In this document: positions 23,680-35,517 of the stretch, piece after piece
Layout: the number at the start of each line of letters is the position of its first letter
Numbering within the stretch: the stretch's first letter is position 1
Source: Naematelia aurantialba
Taxonomy: Eukaryota; Basidiomycota; Tremellomycetes; Tremellales; Naemateliaceae
Direction: 5' to 3'
Length of the DNA: 64,000 nt
NCBI GenBank assembly: GCA_021527695.1
Contig: JAKFAO010000001.1
Location: 682,001 to 746,000, forward strand
Notes under the pieces: model-generated
Databases searched by the model: none
Told to the model about the DNA's origin: nothing
What the model saw: the letters and a program-made list of their open reading frames with translations, nothing else
Position numbers and translations under genes: made by a program

Positions 23680-24150
23680 TCTTCTCTCTTTCTCTTCCTC
23701 GTCCTCTTTCTCCTCGTCTTCCTCTCCGTCTTCCTCCTTCCTTCTTTCTTCCTCCTCCCATTCCTCCTTCCCTCCCCCTCCCCCCCCCTCTCCCCCCCCT
23801 CCCCTCCCTCTACTCTCCTCCCCTCCCCTCCCTCCCCCCGTCTCTTTACCCCCCCCAACCTCCTGGCCTGCCCAACCCAACAGACATGTCAACACCCCTC
23901 GTCGATCTCACACGCACTAAAATACGTTTCACATCCAAGCTAAAACGCGTCATCATAACCCTAGTGCTTGGCGAGAAAAGTGGGGGCGGGGAGGAGGGAA
24001 ATGGAGGAAGCGAAACGAAGCAAGGGACCCAAGGCGGGAGGAAACGGGGGTACGAGGAGGAGGAGGGGGAGGAGCGAAGGAAGAGGAGGAGGAGGCGAAG
24101 AAGAGAAGGGAGAGGAGGGAGAAGAGGGAGAAGAGGGAGAGGAGGGAGAG
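23680..24150. repeat. Pyrimidine tract then purine tract (strand switch)
   Basis: On the plus strand 23680-23860 is almost pure C/T and 23972-24150 almost pure A/G, with about 110 bp of mixed sequence between. Both are imperfect CTTCC / GGAGAG repeats. Confidence 0.85.
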
Positions 24151-24723
24151 TAATCAGAAATCAAGAACAGGCGCGTCGACGTCGCGTCACGCCGTGACAG
24201 GCACACTTGGCCGGAAGCTCGGCCATGAGCCGGACTGAATTGTGTATACATTGGTGCGGTGGTTGCTATGCAACGGACAGTGACGGCGACGAGGCCACTG
24301 AGGCAGTCTCGCCAGGCGGCTGGGCAAGCGGCCAGTGTCTGCCCAGGCGAGCGAGTCCAGCGGCACGGCACGTATTAAGCGCCAGATACACCTGGCACAT
24401 CACGGATGTAAATGATAAATGTCCAAAGATAGGTCTATACTTGTCTTGTGCCAAACTCAAGATACGTGTACAACAACAATACCGACCCGCAGCAGGTCAA
24501 GCAGGCTCTGCCGACTAGATTCCAGCCGACTAGATACTCTTTGATTCCCCGACCCATGTAGTGTCCGTGTCTCGTCTCCTCGTCCTTCGATCCTGACTCT
24601 GCGTCCTTGTATCTATGCAGTGTCCATGATATCCGCGAACCAAAATCTCCGTTCGACTCTAGCCTCCGGTCCTTTATACTATACTTGCCTTGGTGTCCTG
24701 TTCAGTGTTTCGAGATTGTCCTT

Positions 24724-24852
24724 GCCAGATCGCATGAGAAGCCCGCCAGATCGCATGAGAAAGCCGCCAAATCGCATGAGAAAGCCGCCAAATCGCATGA
24801 GAAGCTCGCAAGATCCCATGAGAAAGCCCGCTAGATCGCCTGAAAGATCGCC
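24724..24852. repeat. 21-bp minisatellite
   Basis: Five to six copies of a unit like CCAGATCGCATGAGAAGCC with small variations, in the gene-free region behind the MedA-like gene. Confidence 0.85.
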
Positions 24853-25028
24853 TGCCACGATATACTATCGCCATCTCCTCGGCCCGGTTGCCATGCAGTC
24901 TCCAAGCCCCAGGCTCCGATTCCACGTCTGGTCGATATGCAGTCTCCAAGCCCTAGGCTCCGACTCGGCACTCCACTCCAGTCTCCATCCACGACTCTCT
25001 GTCGAGCGCCCCGCCTTCTGGAGCGACC

Positions 25029-27772
25029 CTACGTCGAGAGGGTGGGGTACATGACCCGCAAGTCGTTCGAGCTGGGCTGCCGCGACAGCGTCTGGTGCAC
25101 GTGCGGCAGCTGGTGCGGACTATCGCCGTATCCCATCGGCCCCGACATCACGCCATACGACCCTGGCGACGGCAGCGACCCGTCCTGCGTCGGCCAGTAG
25201 GCCTGGTGGCCCGATGTCGGCGCGTACGAGCTCGGCGCGTACCCCACCTCGGTGGCTTTCTCGTTTCCCCCAATCATGCCGCCCCCACCACCCCCGCCGT
25301 TGCCGCTGCTACCGCCCGCGGCATAGCGGCCGGGCGAGCTTGATGTCGACTGCGAGTGTGGTAGCGAGTTCGAGTGGATCTGCGGCGTCTCTGGGTGTGC
25401 GCCGTATGAAGTGGACGACGGGAGCATCGACGAGTTGTTCGAGTCTGAGCTCGAATGCGATACGAGCGCCGGGACAGAGTCGTTTGATCCGGCCGAGCCG
25501 TACGACTCGGGCAGCGAAGGCAGCGGAATAGGAAGTGGCTGGTTGTATGACATGGGTGATGTCTGGTGAGGAGCCGGCCCAGACGTCAGGGGATTTTGGT
25601 ACGGGTAGCTTGCAGACTGTGGTCGTCAGTACCGCTTCGACAACAGTGGCAAGAGCTGGGCCCCTCCCGCCTTCGACAACAGTGGCAAGAGCTGGGCCCC
25701 TCCCGCCTTCGACAACAGTGGCAAGAGCTGCCCCTTGATAGCACTGGCAGAACGCCTCTTGTGCGAGCAACTCACGTATTTGCTGATAATCTTCTTGAGC
25801 GCCTGGCCGAGGATATCCCACGGAAACACCTTGACGTCCTTTTCGATATTGCGGGGCTTGGGATTTGGGAAGCCCATGATGAGCTTGAAGAACTCCTCGC
25901 TCTCCGGCCGGCTCTTGGACACGGTCAGCGGCCGGAACCCCTCGAGGTTCCGCCGGATCCGGTTCTTCTCCTCCACCGTGAACCGGTTGCCGACCAGCGC
26001 CTCGAGGAGGTATATCGCGTCCACCGACGTCACGTAGCATGTGTTCTTCTCTTCGCGGAAGATGCACGAGATGATGATGGAGTTCTGCTGTTGGGGGTAT
26101 TCGTGCTGCGACAGTGGCCGGCACGTCGCGAATATCGTGGTGCCTTCTTGCCGCCGCCAAAACTGCACCAGACGCCGTTTGGAGACCCACTCCTCCTGCG
26201 ACCTGGGCGAGTCAGCACGGGAGAGAGAAGCGTGCCGACAAGACGACTAGCCAGATATACATATGACGAGAGCGAGGTGAGGCGGTAGATAGGTGCAAGA
26301 AGAAGCATATGCATCAAGGCAAGTAGCCAAGTGCATAGCTTGAAGTGCAAAGCACGGGTGGCGAGTGCCGAGTGGCGAATCAAGAATGACAGATGTGGAG
26401 GCAGGATGTGCATGTGGCAAACCAGAGAGTGACTCACCATCCCTTGGACATCGCGCCGAGATCATTCGAGAGCTCCAAGCTCGCTTTGCCCCCAGAAACA
26501 GGCACATACGTCGTCGGCGCCGGTGCTGCCACGCTCACCTGCGTGGACCGCATCAAGCTTGGCTGGGCACCTGGGCTCGGCGAGTAGGCGGGCCCAGGTC
26601 CCGGCGGAGGCGGGAGTGCGGGTAGTGTCGCCGAGGCGCCCATGTATGGGCTCGTGTAGACTGGGCTGTGTTCTCCCGTTGCTGGTGTTGTCAGCGGAAT
26701 GGTGGGAGTCAAGCGCCAAACCAGTCCGAGAATTCGACACTCACGAGGCGCAGGATGGTACGTCGCGCCCAGCTGACTATACTGCTCGATCACAGGCGAG
26801 TCCATGCGCGACATGTTCGAGTTGGAAAACACCCGACGGTGCAGAAACTGGTTTGGCGAGGGACGATGTGATTCCAGGCTTTCGCCTGCGCGCTTGAGCG
26901 ACCCGCTTGAAGGGTACGACGTGAATGGGACCCCTGACACATCAGTTTCCCTCCTTCCGGTACTCAGACCTCTTGGCCCGGGTTGACGAAGCCATGATGT
27001 TCTGATGTGGAGAAGACGTAAACTCACGACTGGGACCAGCCGAGTAGACAAACTCGCCCATCAACACCGTCTCCATCACATTATGGTTATCCGCCAGAAC
27101 CTGGATGTACACCGAGACGCGATTCCCTCGTGAAGTCGGTGCGCCGCCGGTCGCCACCCACGACGGAGCCGTCGCTGTCAACTGACATATCTGGCCTCCA
27201 CCCATGTGCCCCGCACTAGAGAGGATGTGGACCGTGGTTTGGACCGGCTGCGAGCCAAATACCACCCGTAGCGCTTTTCCGTGCGACCCAGCGCCCGACT
27301 GGCCGTCGCCGCCACCGTATGACGGTGGGGTGGGAGGGAGGTTGACCTCGCATTTGATAGACAGGGTCGTTCCCTGTCCGCCCTCGAGTGGCGACCAGTC
27401 CAGCACGACCACGTGTTGCTGTTCGACCTGTTGCGGAGGCTGGGTCGGAGGGAGTGGTGCGGGCAGGTGGGCGGTGCTCGAGGTGGCCAACGAATCGAAC
27501 TGCTGCGACAGGTGAGGCGACAGGTATGGCGGCCGATTCGAGGTTGGTGCGAGGCTAGAGCTGGAGGCGTTGGTGTGGTGGATGTACGAGGTGGACGCCG
27601 GGCTAGACTCGAGGAACGACGACGACGGAGAGGGGGCACCAAAGCTGTCCATCCCGGGCGAGCGGTAGAGCTGGTGATGGTGAGGATTGAGGTACGGTGT
27701 ATGAGGAGAGGACAGGTACGGCCGCAGCGGGCCGCTCGATTGCGTCGGGGTCGATGGACCACCGTTGTACAT
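25029..27772 (-). CDS. MedA/Medusa-type developmental regulator
   Basis: Five exons (27772-27028, 26933-26745, 26681-26438, 26202-25776, 25616-25029) encode about 730 aa. The N-terminal 90 residues are Pro/Ser/Tyr-rich. A beta-rich region follows (VVVLDWSPLEGGQGTTLSIK, then VSVYIQVLADNHNVMETVLM), resembling an IPT-like fold. After a disordered linker comes the conserved block: EEWVSKRRLVQFWRRQEG, NSIIISCIFREEKNTCYVTS, EKNRIRRNLEGFRPLTVSK, KPRNIEKDVKVFPWDILGQA. From family knowledge this block marks the Aspergillus MedA / Ustilago Med1 group, nuclear regulators of conidiation, mating or filamentation. The C-terminal 190 residues are Ser/Gly-rich. A minus-strand donor at 27838 and an acceptor just before the ATG suggest a spliced 5' leader. 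Intron 4 carries a 36-bp repeat. Confidence 0.7.
25634..25731. repeat. 36-bp triplicate repeat in MedA-like gene intron
   Basis: Two complete copies and a partial third of a 36-bp unit (TTCGACAACAGTGGCAAGAG and flanks) sit inside the last intron (25617-25775) and are nearly identical. Confidence 0.9.
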
Positions 27773-30700
27773 GCCTTGGCAGTTGTCAGCGCCGACGACT
27801 GACGAGCAACAAGAGGAAGAGGGGCCTACCTGCGATGATGGCGCGGTGAGAGCAAAGGCAAGACAAGGTGAGGCGACGAAAACGCCGATCCGAGACAGGG
27901 CGGACGGGTGAGACAGCCGGGTGGGAGGTGCCGTCGAGGGGAGAGGCGATCAAGCGACGAGGAGACCAAGTGTCAGCGCTGGGCTCGGGCTGGAGGGTGT
28001 CGAACGAGCAGCAAGAGACAGTGAGACTGAAGGAGAGACAAAGACACAACGAGGCTGCGAGGCGTTTGGACAGGTGATGCGACGCAGAGACAAACGGAAG
28101 AAGAGGATCGAGATGTGGGTCCTCGACGCCGGGGGGTGGGAAACGACGCTGCGGTCACCCGTCCAGCGTGTTATCGGGCGGCATGGACAGGGGCAGGGGC
28201 AGAGGCAAGAGCATGGACGAAGACGGCATCCGGGTCGACAAGTGGAAAGTATGCGCCTTTCGCTCAGCGTAGCGCACGAGGTCTAGGGGCTGTCAAGAGG
28301 CGCTAGAGCGCAAGACGAGCAGAGACGACGCTCATGTCGTCCTGTAACTTTGTGTGATCGACACAGATCGCAAATGACAACAGAGCACGGCCAGCCAGCC
28401 CGTAGCCACCGTCCGTGACCGCTGCTGTGCGGTGGCTCTCTGACCGGTTCCGGCCATGCCGTCTCTGTGAGGGGGGGGGGGGACGATAGGAACGAACGAG
28501 GGCTAGTCGTCGTTCTCCTGGCTGCCGAGAGCAGAAAGCGCCACTGCCGCTGCAAGAGGGAAAAGAAATCAAGGCGTGCAGCGAGCCGGACGTTTAGAGT
28601 TGGCAGCCACGGCCGCCCTGAACCGGATTTGGTAACAAACCCCGGCAGAGCCGGTAGGGAAAAGAGGGGGTGATATTCTCCGATTCTCTTGCTCTCTGCG
28701 GGCACGCCCGCCATGCAAAGCAAGCAGCCCGTGACGTGGAGGCGGAAGAGGAGGGAGGATGCAGGTTGACGACGCCGGAAAAGTAAAACTCACAACCTGC
28801 CGGCCAGGGCGGATGGATGGCAAAGAATCCCGTGCCGGCCACAACCACAATCACCCACGGGCACGGAAAAGCGATGAAAAGGAGTCGAGCGTCGAACGTG
28901 AGCGATCCGGAGAGTTACACGTAGCAGGACGTGTCACGGATCACGAGGGAAAAGCAGAAGAGCAAGACAAGCTGGAGAATCGCGGGATGAGAGAAAAAGC
29001 AAGACACGTAAGAAGCGGGCGAGGCAAGCGGTATGAGCTGCTTCTTTAATGTGATTCGTAAGACCGCACAGCTCATCCTGCTCGCCGCTTGGTGCTGCTT
29101 ATTCGCCTGCTTTGCCGGGCAGACGAAAGGCACGCTCCCCTCGGTCCAGTTTCGAATCCACTCTCTGCCCATCCCTCCCCGCTGTCGCTGCTGGCGCCTC
29201 CCAGCAGATTCCAGCCCTGTCTGCCTCGCTCACTCGACTCGCGTCATTCCAATACCGACCGACCCAGCCCCGTGAAGCGCTAAGGCCATGGCCGAGCGGG
29301 AAATAAAAAAAGAGTCGGGGACATGCAGGAAATAAAAGCCAAGCACGGCGGAGCAGCAGAAGCGGTGCGGTGCCGGCATACTTGCTTGCTTCTGCGTGCA
29401 AGTGTGAAAGCGTCGTAGCCACCACCCAGGAATGCACGCATGCCGTACGCCGCTTCCGGCACAGCAGACGTCAGACGTTACAGTTTGCACGGGGGATGGT
29501 GGTGGGATTGGCGTACTCCTCCCATTTCCGTCCAGCCACTTTTGGCACTCGGATTAGATCCCGGTCACGTGGGGATGGAGGTGGGCTTGGAGAGATTCAA
29601 ACAGCAAGCGCGACATTGCACTCAAACAGCACTCGTGTAGACGAACCATGAACGAGATGTAGAGACAAGAGAAAACAAAGCCGAAGGGTGAAATGGATGG
29701 CTGCGAGACGGAAAGAGGCGACTCACCATCACCACTGACCGAGCGGCGGAACCCGGTGGCGATCATACTGATGCTGCGTGATGGCCGGCGGGATGGTTGG
29801 GTTTGGCGCTGCTCGATGATGGACATTTGGTGATGGACGCTTGATGTCAGACGCTTGATGCGTGCGTGATGCTGTGCGTGATGTTGGTGCGTGATGTGCT
29901 CGATGGTGCCCTGGATGCTTGACTCGCTCAACGCCTGACGCTTAATGAGCCTTGCTCGCTGAGGCTATCGACGATGGCGCTCGACGATGGCGCTCGACGA
30001 TGATGCTCGACAATGGTGCTCGATGGATGTCCTCGTGAAGCCTGTCAGTCGGTGGCGAACCGAGACGCCGCGATGAGATGCACGAGCAGTGAATACCAAA
30101 GCCGCCACGACGGGATCTGCAGTCTGGATCCAAAGGCGATCTTCGTCGGGAAATCCACGCGTCCAATCCAGTCGGCTCTGCTGGCCTCGTCGACTGTGAT
30201 CGTCTGAACTCTGACGTCTGACGTCTTAAGTATGAACGTCTGAGCTCCAATGTCTGGCGCTTTGTCTGACTGATCGACTGATCGTCTGGTATCAAGCACT
30301 TTCTGGTCCCAGCCGACGCGACTGCCCGACTGCTTCGGCGGCTGTGTGGTAGTCGTGGTGTCGCCTTGCAACGCCAAGATGGTTCGGACAGTTCAGCAAG
30401 CCAAGATAGTTTGAGCAGCGAGACGAGAAGAAGCAAAAGCAGCATGTACTTGTACACCTCCAGCTCGCCCACCGCCTCGTCCCCCTCTTCCCCCCCCCCC
30501 CCTCGTCCCCCCTCGCCTCGGTGCCGTACCTGTTCTCTCATCGCGGGACAGCCGAGAGCAGCGGCCACTTACCCCGCTCGAGCGCCAGCTCCGCCCAGCT
30601 CCGACGTCCTTTGCCATGCTAAGCCTCCTCCCCCACCCACTCTCCCCCTTGACCCTTCACATCCCCCTCGTCGCTCACCTCCCACCACTCGCTCCCCTCT

Positions 30701-31390
30701 CACCGCTCACCTCGCACGCGTCCCTTTGTGCACTCGCTCCGCATTCCCCGGACGCTAGCCGCGTGCGACCATCGCCGATGCTCGTGTCATCGGATCGCGC
30801 GACGTCATGGTGTGTCATTAATCACACGGGGAATGAAATAATGGCTCCCAAAGGACCTGCGGTATACTCACGACTACAATAGACACCCCCTTCCTACGAC
30901 ACGACGGACAACAAAACCCTCCCAGGCTATGCTGGAAGGATCGTCCACTGCAACAAAAGTGTGTACAACAGTTAAAGACAAACCTCGGACTGTGCGTGAG
31001 AGGACCAGGTGGGAGACGCTGCCTGAGACCTGATTCGCGGATCGTCCCCAGCTCGGTGTGCTCGCGCTCGCTTCCCGTCGCGTCGCGGGCACCGACCGTG
31101 CTTCTTCCGCTTACAGATCTCGCCACGGCGATGTCACCGGCCTGCATCACACCTCCGAGCCTGATGGCCGCAGTACATTTGCTGCATTCCTTTTGTGTGG
31201 GCACAGACAATAACGCGCGACCGCATATCCCGGGCTGATCTCGGCGACGCAGCCCGCGATCCTGGCAAGCGAACAAGGCAATAAGCGATGTCAATGCAAT
31301 GCATGCGATACAACGTCCACCACACTGCCCTGCCCGGGCCCCATCCCGAGGACAACGTCGACCCATCGACGGCCGATATGTAACGCCGCA
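27773..31390. other. 3.6-kb upstream region of MedA-like gene
   Basis: No complete gene is seen. Several consensus minus-strand donors occur (27838 GTAGGC, 28793 GTGAGT, 29735 GTGAGT, 30567 GTAAGT, 30873 GTGAGT), as expected for a long, spliced leader. One short minus-strand stretch, about 29853-29736, looks protein-like (MSIIEQRQTQPSRRPSRSIS) and ends at a good donor in the phase that would join the MedA start. Homopolymer runs occur at 28467-28481 (G) and 30487-30502 (C). Other open frames are compositional. Confidence 0.4.
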
Positions 31391-32997
31391 TCACCGCTTC
31401 ATCCTGCGCGCTGTCAGCTCATCCACAACAGCATGCACACGACAGCCCGACGCACCGCTTCTTGAACCGCTCGTACACTTGCTCGTCAGTTGCCGTCTCG
31501 TGCCCTGTACGTGGGCGGCGTGGGGCCGGCGCAGCAGCTGGCAAGGCGTTGGCGGCTTCGCGTTTGGCATCGTCGAATGCGTAGACGTCGGACGGGACGC
31601 GTTGGTGGGGTTTGAAGACTACATAGGTGGGCATCAGCAGTGTGGCACCGTGGGTAGAATGGGGACAACGAGAGGACGATAGAGAAAGTCACTCACATCT
31701 AGCCGCAGCATAGTCCTCGTCCTCTGGCCGCTTCTTCGCTCGCCTAGCTTCCTCGGCTTTGCGCTGCTCCATCATGTCCCGCTTTGCCTTTTCAGTCATC
31801 TCAATGTTCCGCAGGCGGTTCCTGCCCCACCACATCAGCTTTGCATCCCGATCGCTCCTGGCCTAGCGATAGCGAATCGCGAATATGGCGCGAACGACAA
31901 TCCAGTCGTAGCAGGCAGCACTCACTCCATGCCCAGATCCACTTCTGGGATACTAGTCAGCATCCCCAGACTATTCGTGACATTCCCCTCCTCGTCCTCG
32001 CCAGCCGCGACGATACCAGCCTCCTTCTTGAACCGATCGGCGATGCGGAAGAGCTCGGCAGTCGGGTCAAAGGGCTCGTTGGATGGCTGTGAGGCGGACT
32101 CGCGGCCGCGCCGTTTTTGCAGCTCCGACTCGATATATGCCAGCCTGCCATGTCAGTGTCTTGTTTGCCGCCAAGGGCACGGCATGTGAGAGTGACGCCG
32201 ACTCACATGTGCTTGTCCACGTCTAATGCATTGGTCTGCTTTGTAAAGTTGTTGGTCTTGATCAACCGTCGGGCCCTCTCGACGTCGTCTGCAAACTCGC
32301 TGAACGCCGCGTGTCAGTCTGACCCCTTGATCGCGCAGCACGGCCATATGGCTTGGACACAGGCGAGGTGCCACCTGTTGTCTCCAGGGCTTGATGCACG
32401 GATGCAGACGAGCTCTAACATCCCACTCACTCGTCCACGTCCCCCTTCTTCCCGGAAACACTCTGCAGCCCGTACTGCTCCGACGCATCCGACTTTTTAC
32501 CCCGCCTCTCCTCGCCGCGGTTGAGCCGTTCGAGGTCGATGCCTTGTTTGGACTTGCGCAGTTTGCGGAGGAGGATGAGCTCTTCGATGTGTTGTCTGAC
32601 TCGTCAGTGGGTGTGAGGCCCAACGGCTGTATGTTGACGCAAGGCAGCAGTGGTGTAAAGTGATAAGAGAGAAGTGAGAAGTGACCAGAGGAAGAGAGAA
32701 GAGAGGAGAGAGGAGAGAGGAGAGAGGAAAGAGAGAAGAGAGAAGAGCAGAGGAAGAGAAGATAGGTCAGGACGGCGCAAGGAGGTCATAGAATAGCTCG
32801 AAAGGGCGAGAGGAAGGCAACCAAGCAACGCAGACAACGCAGTCGAAGCACAATACGCACGCCGTATCGTCCTCCTGCAGAGCCGACCCCGAGGGTCCTG
32901 CTTGAGGCTCGTCGGTGGGGTCGGGCGTGCCGTTCGCTGTTGAGTGCTCTGACGGTTTCTCCCGTACGCTCTGCGGGCGAGAGCGTTTCTTGAACAT
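31391..32997 (-). CDS. Tls1/C9orf78 family splicing-associated protein
   Basis: Seven exons (32997-32861, 32595-32431, 32299-32207, 32144-31926, 31821-31697, 31618-31456, 31403-31391) encode about 304 aa. MFKKRSRPQSVREK is basic; EELILLRKLRKSKQGIDLER, then FTKQTNALDVDKHMLAYIES, mark the family core; SIPEVDLGMENRLRNIEMTE matches the GIPEVDLG motif of human C9orf78; the end DEQVYERFKKRMKR matches its conserved tail. S. pombe Tls1 acts in splicing of shelterin transcripts, and human C9orf78 binds spliceosomal BRR2. A nuclear splicing role is therefore likely. The last coding exon is only 13 nt (RMKR-stop). Confidence 0.9.
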
Positions 32998-33383
32998 CTA
33001 TGTGCACGATCGACTGGGGCAGGATGGTATAGCAGCGTCGGGGTTGGCGTGAGTTGGCGTTGGCGTGGTTGGCGTTGGCGTGACGTTGGCGTTGGGATAG
33101 GCGTGACGTTTGGCGGAAGGTGTAAGAGCACGTATGCACGGCACAGATGTAAGCTAATCAAAACCAAGTCAGCGCCTGGTCCTGATCCAGCAGCCCTGGT
33201 CTGCTGTCGATGTAAGCTCAGAGAGTGATGGACAAAGAAGAGCAGCAAAACGAGCGTCACGAGCATCACGAGAGTACGCAAAACCCCTCGCCGCTGACGT
33301 GAAAAACACCGGCCAGAATACCGAGTAGTCTTCAACTTGTATTCCAACCTCGATCGTTGGCGGCTTCGTTGCCACCGTCCACA

Positions 33384-33888
33384 ATGGCCAAGATGGCACT
33401 GCCCAATCTGCGCTGTGAGTCCTCGCCGACTGAGCGGCGCCGTATATCTGACCCGCCTAGCGATCTTCGCGTCGTCTCGAACTTCCGAAGAAGAGCGCCA
33501 GCTGTCCCGCGTGACGTTTTACAAATTGTGACTACGCTCTCTTGTCTGCTCCCTTCCATTGCGTCGACTAGCTATCGCAGGCTTGTTCGCCGCTTCCTCC
33601 TCCTCCTACTCCTCCTCCTCCTCCTCCTCCTCCTCCACCACCACCACCACCACCACCACTACTACCGCCGCTGCCACCCCCGAGACCGTCCACGCTCCTC
33701 CCGCCAACTCTGATCCCCGTCGTCATAAACCAGTCAGCCGTGCAGGTTTGCATCTTGCAGCCGTACCACGAGCTGACGTCGCAGCACCGCCTTCGTCGCG
33801 TCGTGCCTCGTCATCTCGCTGCTCGCTGCCCGTCATTCCGGGCGCGACTTTGGCGGGAAGGCAGCGCGCGTCGTCGGCGGCATGGTGA
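33384..33888 (+). CDS. Possible small protein with Ser/Thr homopolymers
   Basis: A tentative gene. An ATG in good context (CACAATGGCC) opens MAKMALPNLR and runs into a consensus donor at 33415 (GTGAGT). An acceptor at 33571 (or 33580) keeps phase into SIAGLFAASSSSYS followed by runs of Ser and Thr from CTC/CCA triplet repeats, then an Ala/Arg-rich tail ending at 33888. The start resembles a mitochondrial presequence. After the repeats another frame (IPVVINQSAVQVCILQPYHE) looks equally natural, so a further intron or a different 3' end is possible. No family is recognised. Confidence 0.3.
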
Positions 33889-35392
33889 ATGGGGGCAAGC
33901 TCGTCTAGTCTCTTGCGGCGTGCCGGGCAGTGCTCGCCCACGGACCCACGGACCTACGTACTGTCTAGGATGACTGCGGCGTTGGACCGAGGGCCAAATG
34001 ACACGGAAGGGAGGGACGTTGAGGGACGTTGAAGGATTTGAGGGACACGATAGGCGGAGCGAGCACGAGGAAGAAGACACGCTCCTCTCCAGTAACGGAA
34101 CACTAGCAAGGAGCAAGCGCAAGGGAGGAGAGTCGTGGAGGGGACAGGCTAGCACCTGCTTAGCTGCTGATCTGAGCGCCGTACGTGCCTTCCGGGGTGT
34201 GGGGAGGGCCGGCTCTGACGGCTCAGGAGATGCCTGCGAGACTAGCGACAAAGCACGATTAGCGGCGAGTTCGCCAGCCTGATTGCTAGTGATGGTCGGG
34301 GGTCGTACGACGTACAACGGACGGATGGAGTGCCGTACGATGCTTGTGGACATTGCGGACATCCGGCTGTCTCAAGGCCCGAATCGCGACGATGTGGAGA
34401 CGTCGAGATCTCACAGCAGAAGCTAGCAGATCACAAGCACAATGATCGTCATGACTGTCCGTACTGCACCCAGTTGGTAGGATGTACTGCATGACCACCA
34501 TCCTTGGCACTGCGCCACCCTACCGCTTCGTACGAGTACATTGTGTAGCGTGTCGCGGCCCCGAGAAACTCTCCATTGCGCACCCATTGTCCTGCCCTAC
34601 CCTTCCCTTGCCATCTCATTGACTGGGAGAGTGCTGCGCACCAACGACCCTACAATGCGACGCGTGTCGTCGGCGTCTGCAAGGCTGAAACGCTCCACGC
34701 TCCACGCCGTTTCATCTCCACCCTCCACGTCCACTCGTGCGTCCACCCTCGGCGTCGGCGCCTTTCCCACCTCATCCATCACTGTCCCCTCTCGGCCACA
34801 CGACCACCCCCAAACCCCGACTCGTCGCCGCCAAAGGGGGACGGCCATCACGGTAGCCTAGTACGATTTCGCCACTGGGATCGCCGCTCTCGCCTCTAGG
34901 CTGCTTGGTCGTCACGTCGTCTGTCGTCTGTCGTGTCGACCGATCTGGTCAGACTGTGTCAGGCTGCCTCGCCGATGTTGCCGGCCGTCCCCACTCCCCT
35001 CGTATCCACTAGCACGATCCATCGCACACCCGGCGTCTCGTCTACGCTCTCTCCCCTCTCCTTTCTCCTTGGCCCCCTTGGCCCACTCCATTCTTGATCA
35101 ATCATAATTCCTCATCCTTGCGACATACTGCCCGGCGCCACCCGGCCGCCGCCTTTGGCCTCCTCGCCGCTGTGAAAGGGCAAGGACGAAGGGTAAAGGG
35201 TGTGGTGGATAGCAGACACGAGTAGCGAGGGGAGAGCACTCGTACATTCGATCATGTCAAAGGTTCAAAGGCGCGTCCTTGTCCGGCGCCGTCGAGGCGA
35301 TGCGACCCATCGCCGCTCCTTTGTACCTGCAGATTCGGTCTATCAGGTTCCACGACGCGCCATCGTCCGAAACCAACCCCCAGGCCAAGAGG
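33889..35392. other. Gene-poor stretch before small TATA-driven gene
   Basis: No supported gene over 1.5 kb. Short frames on both strands (for example plus 34655-34861 beginning MRRVSSASARLKRS) lack splice partners or family resemblance. The right end holds the promoter of the small gene at 35518. Confidence 0.45.
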
Positions 35393-35400
35393 TATATAAG
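35393..35400 (+). promoter_or_regulatory. TATA box of small-protein gene
   Basis: TATATAAG stands 118 bp upstream of the ATG at 35518, followed by a pyrimidine-rich leader. It is the clearest TATA box in the window. Confidence 0.7.
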
Positions 35401-35517
35401 CAGTGCATCCCGCGGCGGATCCCCAACTCTTCATCGCACTTTACCTTGCAACTCGAACTTGCAACTTGACCTCGCCTGCCTGCCAGCTCTTACTCAGTCT
35501 CAAACCAGCCCACCGAC

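Larger units (their letters stand above)
23121..25028. other. Gene-free, repeat-rich 1.9-kb region
   Basis: This gap lies upstream of the GPI-protein gene and downstream of the MedA-like gene. It holds a pentanucleotide array, a long pyrimidine tract followed by a long purine tract, a 21-bp minisatellite, and a 45-bp direct repeat around 24893-24966 (CAGTCTCCAAGCCCYAGGCT). Open frames in it are compositional artefacts. Confidence 0.6.

Noticed and set aside
23647..24197. Glu/Arg/Gly-rich ORFs on both strands
   Set aside because: They translate the purine and pyrimidine tracts; composition is extreme and there are no splice or start signals of a gene.
29270..29310. tRNA-like text (GGCCATGGCCGAGCGG)
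   Set aside because: Resembles the A-box of Leu/Ser tRNAs, but no B box (GGTTCRANNC) or acceptor-stem pairing follows at the right distance.
31419..31456. TLS1 ending at 31419 with a Cys-rich tail (CVGLSCACCCG)
   Set aside because: A donor GTGCGT and an acceptor 50 nt on give RMKR-stop, which matches the conserved family end; the Cys tail is read-through into the intron.
33811..34362. Minus-strand ORF of 183 aa with an ATG
   Set aside because: Overlaps the tentative plus-strand gene; neither strand shows a family signature, and splice sites for the minus reading are poor.
34655..34861. Plus-strand ORF beginning MRRVSSASARLKRS
   Set aside because: Could pass as a mitochondrial presequence, but there is no donor site or downstream exon and the text is low in complexity.
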